In this document: positions 58,729-64,000 of the stretch, piece by piece
Numbering within the stretch: position 1 is the first letter of the stretch
Layout of the letters: the number at the start of each line of letters is the position of its first letter
Assembly: GCA_965279075.1 (NCBI GenBank)
Contig: CBDIHI010000012.1
Coordinates: forward strand, 496,001-560,000
Length of the DNA: 64,000 nucleotides
Origin: SZAS-79 sp965279075
GTDB lineage: Bacteria; Pseudomonadota; Gammaproteobacteria; Burkholderiales; SG8-39
Direction: 5' to 3'
Made by a program: the position numbers and the translations under genes
Notes under the pieces: generated by a model
What the model was told of the DNA's origin: nothing
The model's database searches: none
What the model saw: the letters and a program-made list of their open reading frames with translations, nothing else

Positions 58729-59649
58729 CTACAGTCCGGGCATCGAGAAGCCGGCGGCCTTCAGGTCGGTGATGACCTGGGCCTCGTGCGCGGCGCTCAG
58801 CCCGGTGAGCGGCGGGCGTACCGTCTTCCACTGCGGGTCGTTGCCGAAGTGGGCGATGATCGCCTTGAGGGCCGGGATCATCGGCACCTTCTGCACGATG
58901 TTGCGGGTGGCCGTGATGCCGGCCTGCAGCTTGTCGGCCTCCGGCCCGCGCCAGTTGCGGTACACGTTGTCGATGGCGGCGGGGTTCACGTTGCCGGTGG
59001 CGGTGATGCAACCCTTGCCGCCGTTCCTCATGTTGTCGAGCAGGAACACCTCGCTGCCGGCGAATACGTCGAAACCGCCCTTGGCGAACGCGTCGAGCAT
59101 CGCCTTGGTGTTCGACCAGTCTCCCGAGGAGTCCTTCGCGCCGGCGACGATGCCGGGGTACTTCGAAAGCAGCTTCTCGATCAGGTTGAGCGTGATGGGC
59201 ACGTTCGAGACCGGCGGGATGTGGTACAGGTACAGGCGCAGGCGGTCGTCGCCGACGCGCTCGATGATCTCGGCGAAGTTGCGGTACAGGCCTTCGTCCG
59301 ACACGCCCTTGTAGTAGAACGGCGGCAGCATCAGCACGCCACCGCAGCCCAGCTTCACGGCCGCGGCCGTCATCCTCACCGAGTCGGGCAGCGCGCAGGC
59401 GCCGGTGCCGGGCATCAACTGCGCCGGGTCCACGCCGCCCTTCACGAGGGCCTCGAGCAGTTCGAGCTTCTCCTCCACCGAGAGCGAGTTCGCCTCGCTG
59501 TTGGTGCCGAACACCGCGAGGCCCGAGCAGCCGTGGCCGAGCAGCCACTTGCAATGGCGCACGAACCGGTCGACATCGGGCGACAGGTCCTTCCTGAACG
59601 GGGTGACGACGGGCGACAGGACGCCGGTGATGCGCTGCTGTGCGGGCAT
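58729..59649 (-). CDS. Dihydrodipicolinate synthase (DapA/NanA) family aldolase
   Basis: 306-aa TIM-barrel Schiff-base aldolase or dehydratase. The Schiff-base Lys is in IVAGAKDSSGDW; the Tyr is in LRLYLYHIPPVSN; FGTNSEANSLSVEEKLELLE replaces the usual GTTGE segment, so this is a paralogue and not biosynthetic DapA. The ATG at 59649 (MPAQQRITGVLSPVVTPF) is chosen. Its neighbours (TctC, HIBADH-family dehydrogenase, SDR) suggest breakdown of a keto-deoxy or hydroxy acid. Confidence 0.88.
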   Translation of the reverse strand: MPAQQRITGVLSPVVTPFRKDLSPDVDRFVRHCKWLLGHGCSGLAVFGTNSEANSLSVEEKLELLEALVKGGVDPAQLMPGTGACALPDSVRMTAAAVKLGCGGVLMLPPFYYKGVSDEGLYRNFAEIIERVGDDRLRLYLYHIPPVSNVPITLNLIEKLLSKYPGIVAGAKDSSGDWSNTKAMLDAFAKGGFDVFAGSEVFLLDNMRNGGKGCITATGNVNPAAIDNVYRNWRGPEADKLQAGITATRNIVQKVPMIPALKAIIAHFGNDPQWKTVRPPLTGLSAAHEAQVITDLKAAGFSMPGL

Positions 59650-59683
59650 GGGATCGACTCTTTGCGGTAAGTGGTACTGCGGG

Positions 59684-60652
59684 TTACTGGGGCTGGATGC
59701 CGGCCTGCTTGACGATCCGGCGGTACACGCCGATTTCGTCACGGACGAACTTCGCGAATTCCTCGGGCTTCATCGGCACCGGCAGGATGCCGAGCTTGGC
59801 GAACTGCTCCTTCACCTCGGGGACCTGCACGATGGCGGTGACCTGGGCATTGAGCTTCTGCACGATCGCGACAGGCGTGCCGGTGGGGGCCCACATGCCG
59901 AACCACAGCGTCATGTTGTAGTCGGGCACGCCCTGCTCCGCGAGCGGCGGCACGTTGGGCAGCACGTCCGCGCGGGTCCTGGTGGAGACGCCGAGCGCGG
60001 CGAGCTTGCCTTCCTTCACGAGGTTCACCGCGGCGTTGATCGGTGCCATGTAGAACGAAGTGCGTCCCGCAAGCGTGTCCTGGATCGCGTCGGGCGAGCC
60101 CTTGAAGGGGATGTGCAGCATCTTGAGGCCCGCGAGGTCGGCGACGTACTCGGCCGCGAGGTGGGTCGAGCTGCCGATCCCGGCCGAGGCGAACGGGATG
60201 TCGCCGGGCTTCGCCTTGGCCGCGTCGACCAGCGCCTTCAGGCTCTTGTACGGGCCGGTGGGCGAGGTGACCATCACGTACGGCGTCATGCCGAGGATCG
60301 CCACGTCGACGAGGTCCTTCAACGGGTCGTACGGCAGGCTCTTGTAGATCGCCGGGTTGGCCGCGTGCGAGGAGGATTGCACCAGCAGCGTGTAGCCGTC
60401 CGCGTCGGCCTTCACCACCGCCTGCGTGCCGATGATCCCCCCGGCGCCGGGGCGGTTCTCGACCACGACGGACTGCTTCCAGGCGTCGCCCATGTACTTG
60501 CCGATGATGCGGCCGGCGATGTCGGCGCCCGAGCCCGGCGTCAGCGGCACGATGAAGCGGATGGGTTTGGCGGGGAAGTCCTGCGCCTGCGAGGGCGCGG
60601 CGAATGCGAGTGCGGCTAGGGCGAGGGTGGCAGTGCGTGCGAACGTGTTCAA
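59684..60652 (-). CDS. Bug/TctC family substrate-binding protein
   Basis: 322-aa periplasmic protein with signal ending SQAQD. IRFIVPLTPGSGADIAGRII, VVENRPGAGGIIGTQAVVKA, DADGYTLLVQSSSHA and LHIPFKGSPDAIQDTLAG are present. It lies between the aldolase and HIBADH-family genes. As with the other two copies, no cognate TctA/TctB is nearby. Confidence 0.9.
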   Translation of the reverse strand: MNTFARTATLALAALAFAAPSQAQDFPAKPIRFIVPLTPGSGADIAGRIIGKYMGDAWKQSVVVENRPGAGGIIGTQAVVKADADGYTLLVQSSSHAANPAIYKSLPYDPLKDLVDVAILGMTPYVMVTSPTGPYKSLKALVDAAKAKPGDIPFASAGIGSSTHLAAEYVADLAGLKMLHIPFKGSPDAIQDTLAGRTSFYMAPINAAVNLVKEGKLAALGVSTRTRADVLPNVPPLAEQGVPDYNMTLWFGMWAPTGTPVAIVQKLNAQVTAIVQVPEVKEQFAKLGILPVPMKPEEFAKFVRDEIGVYRRIVKQAGIQPQ

Positions 60653-60671
60653 GGGGAAATGTCCGGTGGGA

Positions 60672-61529
60672 CTACATGTAGAGGCGCGCGAGGTCCTGGA
60701 TGGCCTGCGCCTCGGGGTGCTTGTAGAGCAACTCGAGCCAGCGGGCGCGGGTGTTCTTCAGGCCGCGCAGGTCGATGCCGAGCGAGTCGGCCTCGTCGAT
60801 CGCGAGCGTGATGTCCTTCACCAGGTGCTTCGGGTAGAAGCCCGGCGTGAAGTCGCCGCGGAAGGCTTTCGCCGCCTGGATCCGCAGCGCCTTCGAATCC
60901 GCGGTGCCGGTCTGCAGCGTCGCCAGCATGGTCTCGCCGTCGAGGCCCGCCTTGCGCGAGAAGAACAGCCCCTCGATCGCCGACAGCACGTTCTGCGAGA
61001 CGATCACCTGGTTGACGAGCTTGGCCCGCTGGCCCTGGCCCGCGGCGCCGAAATGGACGATGGTCTTGCCCATTTTCGAGAGCAGCGGCTGCGCGGCGTC
61101 GAAGTCCGCCTTGTCGCCGCCGCACATGATCGTGAGCGTGCCCTCGGCCGCGCCCTGCTCGCCGCCCGTCACCGGGGCGTCGATCGCGCGCAGGCCCTTG
61201 GCTTTCGCCGCCGCATGGATGCGTTCCGCAAGCTTCGGGCTGGAGGTGGTCATGTCGATCAGCAGCGCGCCGGGCCCGGCCGACTCGAGGATCCCGCCCT
61301 TGCCGAAATAGACTTCCTCCACGTCCGGCGGGGCGCTGACCATGGTGATGATCGCGTCGCTGCCCTTGCAGGCGTCTGCGACGCTGGCGGCGCGGCGCGC
61401 GCCCTTGGCCACCAGCGGGTCCGCCTTTGCCGCCGAGCGCGAATATGCGGCGAGCGGGAACCCGCCCGCCAGCACGTTCGCGGCCTGGCGCAAGCCCATG
61501 ATGCCGATCCCGATGAAGGCAGCGTTCAT
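60672..61529 (-). CDS. NAD(P)-dependent 3-hydroxyisobutyrate dehydrogenase family protein
   Basis: 285-aa beta-hydroxyacid dehydrogenase. The Rossmann motif is FIGIGIMGLRQAANVLAGG; LIDMTTSSPKLAERI, IDAPVTGGEQGAAEGTLTIM and the catalytic Lys in AAGQGQRAKLVNQVI follow. Related enzymes include tartronate semialdehyde reductase, which would supply glycerate for the kinase at 25974. It follows the third tctC gene by 2 bases. Confidence 0.9.
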   Translation of the reverse strand: MNAAFIGIGIMGLRQAANVLAGGFPLAAYSRSAAKADPLVAKGARRAASVADACKGSDAIITMVSAPPDVEEVYFGKGGILESAGPGALLIDMTTSSPKLAERIHAAAKAKGLRAIDAPVTGGEQGAAEGTLTIMCGGDKADFDAAQPLLSKMGKTIVHFGAAGQGQRAKLVNQVIVSQNVLSAIEGLFFSRKAGLDGETMLATLQTGTADSKALRIQAAKAFRGDFTPGFYPKHLVKDITLAIDEADSLGIDLRGLKNTRARWLELLYKHPEAQAIQDLARLYM

Positions 61530-61531
61530 GC

Positions 61532-62500
61532 TCAGTCGACCTTGGCGCCGGAGGCTTTCACGACCGGCGTCCAGCGGGCGATCTCGGCCTTGACCATATC
61601 GGCCATCTGGTCCGCCGTCCCGGGGATGATCAGGTAGCCCAGGTCGGTCATGCGCTTGACGAAATCGGGCGCCTTCGCGCCGCGCACCGTTTCGGCGTTG
61701 AGTTTGTTGACGATGTCCTTAGGTGTTCCCGCTGGCACGGCGATGCCGAACCACACGCCCGATTCGTAGCCTGCGACGCCGGCCTCGGCGATGGTGGGCA
61801 GGTCCGGCAGCGCGGGGTCGCGGCGGGCGCCGGTGGTGGCGAGCGCCTTGAGTTTCCCGGCCTTGATGTGCGGCAGCGAGGACGGGATGTTGTCGAACAT
61901 CATGTTCACCTGCCCCCCGATCAGGTCGGCCACGGCCGGGCCGCTTCCCTTGTAGGGGATGTGCAGGATGTCCACGCCGGTCATGTGCTTGAACAGTTCC
62001 CCGGACATATGGATCGACGTGCCGTTGCCGGACGAGGCATAGGTGATCTTGCCCGGGCTGGCCTTGGCCAGGGCGATCACGTCGCGGACCGAGGCGCCCG
62101 GCACGGACGGGTGGAGCACGAGCACGTTGTTGAGCGACACCAGGGGCGCCACGGGAACCAGGTCCTTGTTGGGGTCGTAGTTCATTTTCGAGTACAGCGC
62201 CGGGTTGATCGCCTGGATGCCGCTCGTGGTCATGAACAGGGTGTATCCGTCGGGCGCCGACTTGGCCGCCATCTCGCCGCCGAGGTTGCCGCCCGCACCC
62301 GGGCGGTTTTCCACCGTGACCGGCTGGCCGAGGATCTTCTGCAGTTCGTTGGCGATGGCACGCGATGCGATGTCCACCGCGCCCGCGGGCGGGAACGGGC
62401 AGATCAGCCGGATCGACTTGGACGGGTAGGCCTGGGCGAAGGCCGCGGCAGGAACCGCAAGTGCCGCGACCAGCGCGACGGCGAGGAATCGGGTTTTCAT
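61532..62500 (-). CDS. Bug/TctC family substrate-binding protein
   Basis: 322-aa periplasmic protein with signal ending AAFAQAY. IRLICPFPPAGAVDIASRAI, VTVENRPGAGGNLGGEMAAK, SAPDGYTLFMTTSGIQAI and ILHIPYKGSGPAVADLIGGQ are the family blocks. It is the first gene of the minus-strand group and faces away from the hydroxyacid oxidase at 62593; the 92-base gap would hold both promoters. Confidence 0.9.
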   Translation of the reverse strand: MKTRFLAVALVAALAVPAAAFAQAYPSKSIRLICPFPPAGAVDIASRAIANELQKILGQPVTVENRPGAGGNLGGEMAAKSAPDGYTLFMTTSGIQAINPALYSKMNYDPNKDLVPVAPLVSLNNVLVLHPSVPGASVRDVIALAKASPGKITYASSGNGTSIHMSGELFKHMTGVDILHIPYKGSGPAVADLIGGQVNMMFDNIPSSLPHIKAGKLKALATTGARRDPALPDLPTIAEAGVAGYESGVWFGIAVPAGTPKDIVNKLNAETVRGAKAPDFVKRMTDLGYLIIPGTADQMADMVKAEIARWTPVVKASGAKVD

Positions 62501-62592
62501 GGTTTTATTTGTCTCCTTGGGACGAAGGCGCAATTATAGACGCAGGGTAAACTGGGCCGTTACGCGCCCCGCGCCCTGTCCGGAACCCGCCC

Positions 62593-63747
62593 ATGCCCAA
62601 CATTTCAGACGCCGTGAACATCGGCGACCTGCGCCTTGCCGCCAAGCGACGCCTGCCCAGGGCCATCTTCGATTTCTTCGACGGCGGGGCGGAGGACGAG
62701 ATCGCGCTGCGCGACAACCGCGCTGCCTACGAAAGGACGCGCCTCGCGCCCCACGTGCTGCGCGACGTGTCGAAAATCGACATGTCGTGCGAGATCCTCG
62801 GCGGCCCGTCGAAGATGCCGCTCGTCATCGCGCCCACCGGCGGCATCGGCATTGGCTGGCCCGGCGCCGACGTGGCGATCGCGCGGGCCGCCGCGCGCCA
62901 CGGCATCCCCTACACGCTGTCCACGACGTCCACGGCGACCATCGAGGCCGTGGCCGAGGCCAACGGCAGCGGGCGCCGCTGGTTCCAGCTTTACATCCTC
63001 TATGACCGGGATTTCACCGACGGATTGATGGAGCGCGCGCGTGCCGCCGGCTACGAGGCGCTGGTGGTGACGGTCGACCTGCCGGTCGGCGGCAAGCGTG
63101 AGCGCGACGCCTACAACCGCTTCACGCAGCCGTTCCGGCCGGGCTTGGCGCAAGTGCTGGAGGCCTTTACCAAGCCCGGCTGGGCGCTGCGCATCCTAGC
63201 CAACGGCGGCTTGCCTACGCTGGAGAACCTGCGCGGCTTCGACCACAAGAAGAGCGAGACCTTGGTGTCGATCTCGTCGTCCGTCGGCCAGAACCTCGAT
63301 TCCGCCTTCGACTACACCGGCCTGCAGCGCCTGCGTGACCTGTGGAAAGGAAAGCTCATCGTGAAAGGCGTGGCGCGGGCCGACGACGCCGAGCGCATCG
63401 TGGCCCTGGGGGCGGACGGCATCTGGATCTCCAACCACGGCGGCCGCCAGCTCGACGGTTCGCTTGCGACGCTGGACACGCTGCCCTCGATGGTCGCCGC
63501 CGTGGGATCGAAGGTCCCGGTGTTGCTCGACGGCGGCGTGCGACGCGGCGCCGACATGATCAAGGCGCGTGCACTCGGCGCGCAGGCGGTGTGCGCGGGG
63601 CGGCCTACCCTCTACGGAGCTTCGGCGGGTGGAGAGCCCGGCGCAATGCGGGCCCTCGACATCCTCGCCGACGAGCTGCACCGGAACATGCAGCTCTGCG
63701 GGACCCGGACGATCGCGGAGATCGGCCGGGACATCGTGGCTACTTGA
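62593..63747 (+). CDS. lldD: FMN-dependent alpha-hydroxy-acid oxidase/dehydrogenase
   Basis: 384-aa TIM-barrel flavoenzyme of the L-lactate/mandelate dehydrogenase family. Active-site blocks are ISNHGGRQLDGSLATLDTLP (catalytic His and Arg), FMN-phosphate loops LLDGGVRRGADMIKARALGA and CAGRPTLYGASAGGEPG. An insert (FTKPGWALRILANG) like the membrane-binding loop of mandelate dehydrogenase is present. Divergent from the third tctC group, it may supply 2-oxo acids to that pathway. Lactate is the default substrate guess. Confidence 0.88.
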   Translation: MPNISDAVNIGDLRLAAKRRLPRAIFDFFDGGAEDEIALRDNRAAYERTRLAPHVLRDVSKIDMSCEILGGPSKMPLVIAPTGGIGIGWPGADVAIARAAARHGIPYTLSTTSTATIEAVAEANGSGRRWFQLYILYDRDFTDGLMERARAAGYEALVVTVDLPVGGKRERDAYNRFTQPFRPGLAQVLEAFTKPGWALRILANGGLPTLENLRGFDHKKSETLVSISSSVGQNLDSAFDYTGLQRLRDLWKGKLIVKGVARADDAERIVALGADGIWISNHGGRQLDGSLATLDTLPSMVAAVGSKVPVLLDGGVRRGADMIKARALGAQAVCAGRPTLYGASAGGEPGAMRALDILADELHRNMQLCGTRTIAEIGRDIVAT

Positions 63748-64000
63748 CGATCTCGAGCAGCTCGACCTCGAACACCAGCGTCGCGCCCGGCTTGATGGTC
63801 GGCGGCGAGCCGCGGTCGCCGTAGGCGAGGCTGGAGGGGCAGGTCAGCCGGCTCTTGCCGCCGACCTTGATCTGCTGCACGCCCTCGGTCCAGCACTTGA
63901 TCACGCCCGAGAGCGGGAACGTGGCGGGCTCGCCGCGCTTCACCGAGCTGTCGAACACCGTGCCGTCGGGCAGCGTGCCGTGATAGTGGACCTTCACCGT
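63740..64000 (-). CDS. FKBP-type peptidyl-prolyl isomerase, 5' end outside window
   Basis: Partial gene, open at the right edge, so the start lies beyond 64000. The 87 readable residues, from TVKVHYHGTLPDGTVFDSS through ATFPLSGVIKCWTEGVQQIK to IKPGATLVFEVELLEIVK, are the C-terminal FKBP domain. The FKBP Gly-Tyr-Gly segment reads LAYGDRGSPPTIKPG. The stop overlaps the convergent oxidase gene by 8 bases. An N-terminal signal peptide cannot be checked. Confidence 0.9.
   Translation of the reverse strand, partial: TVKVHYHGTLPDGTVFDSSVKRGEPATFPLSGVIKCWTEGVQQIKVGGKSRLTCPSSLAYGDRGSPPTIKPGATLVFEVELLEIVK

Overview
The window is high-GC bacterial DNA with a gene order and protein set typical of Betaproteobacteria. 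It carries the fused str-S10-spc-alpha ribosomal super-operon, several periplasmic Bug/TctC-type solute-binding proteins, PA2778/PA2779 family proteins and a CoA-dependent 2-aminobenzoate pathway. I cannot fix the order or genus from the sequence. Both ends cut through genes: an EEP-family hydrolase on the left and an FKBP-type isomerase on the right.

Layout. (1) 1-4232: small housekeeping genes. These are an EEP hydrolase with a ClsB-like phospholipase D enzyme, a MaoC hydratase with a hotdog thioesterase, an internally deleted EAL-domain remnant and a conserved unknown protein. (2) 4297-23172: a complete ribosomal super-operon from rpsL to rplQ with fusA, tuf, secY, infA and rpoA. It has a strong promoter in front of rpsL, internal promoters before rplN and rpsM, leader hairpins before rpsJ, rplC and rplN, and a textbook terminator after rplQ. 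(3) 23277-25957: a LapG-LapD biofilm-release pair. (4) 25974-35402: a compact minus-strand gene run. It encodes TRAP permeases, both subunits of an indolepyruvate ferredoxin oxidoreductase-type enzyme, a gentisate-type ring-cleaving dioxygenase, an arylformamidase-like hydrolase, a transglutaminase-fold protein and glycerate 2-kinase. A sugar-acid dehydratase diverges from it. (5) 37919-44817: a MarR-controlled operon for 2-aminobenzoate (anthranilate) through CoA thioesters, with CoA ligase, monooxygenase/reductase, Rid protein, acyl-CoA dehydrogenase and crotonase. (6) 44812-48510: envelope proteins, including a C39-type peptidase lipoprotein with its PA2779 partner. (7) 48850-52367: a mixed plus-strand run (GST, TagI, secreted protein, ketopantoate reductase-like protein, HutD). 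(8) 52397-53482: an intact IS30-family element. (9) 53536-63747: organic-acid metabolism, with LeuCD-type hydro-lyase, an ICL/PEP-mutase family lyase, three TctC binding proteins, SDR, DHDPS-family aldolase, HIBADH-family dehydrogenase and an FMN hydroxyacid oxidase.

How it fits together. Region 2 is core gene expression. Regions 4, 5 and 9 suggest a soil or aquatic heterotroph that uses aromatic and organic acids. Region 5 is well explained by the known hybrid aerobic 2-aminobenzoyl-CoA route, whereas the combination in region 4 has no pathway that I recognise and is the best candidate for an undescribed catabolic system. The C39 peptidase/PA2779 pair in region 6 is the best candidate for an undescribed protease-substrate system.
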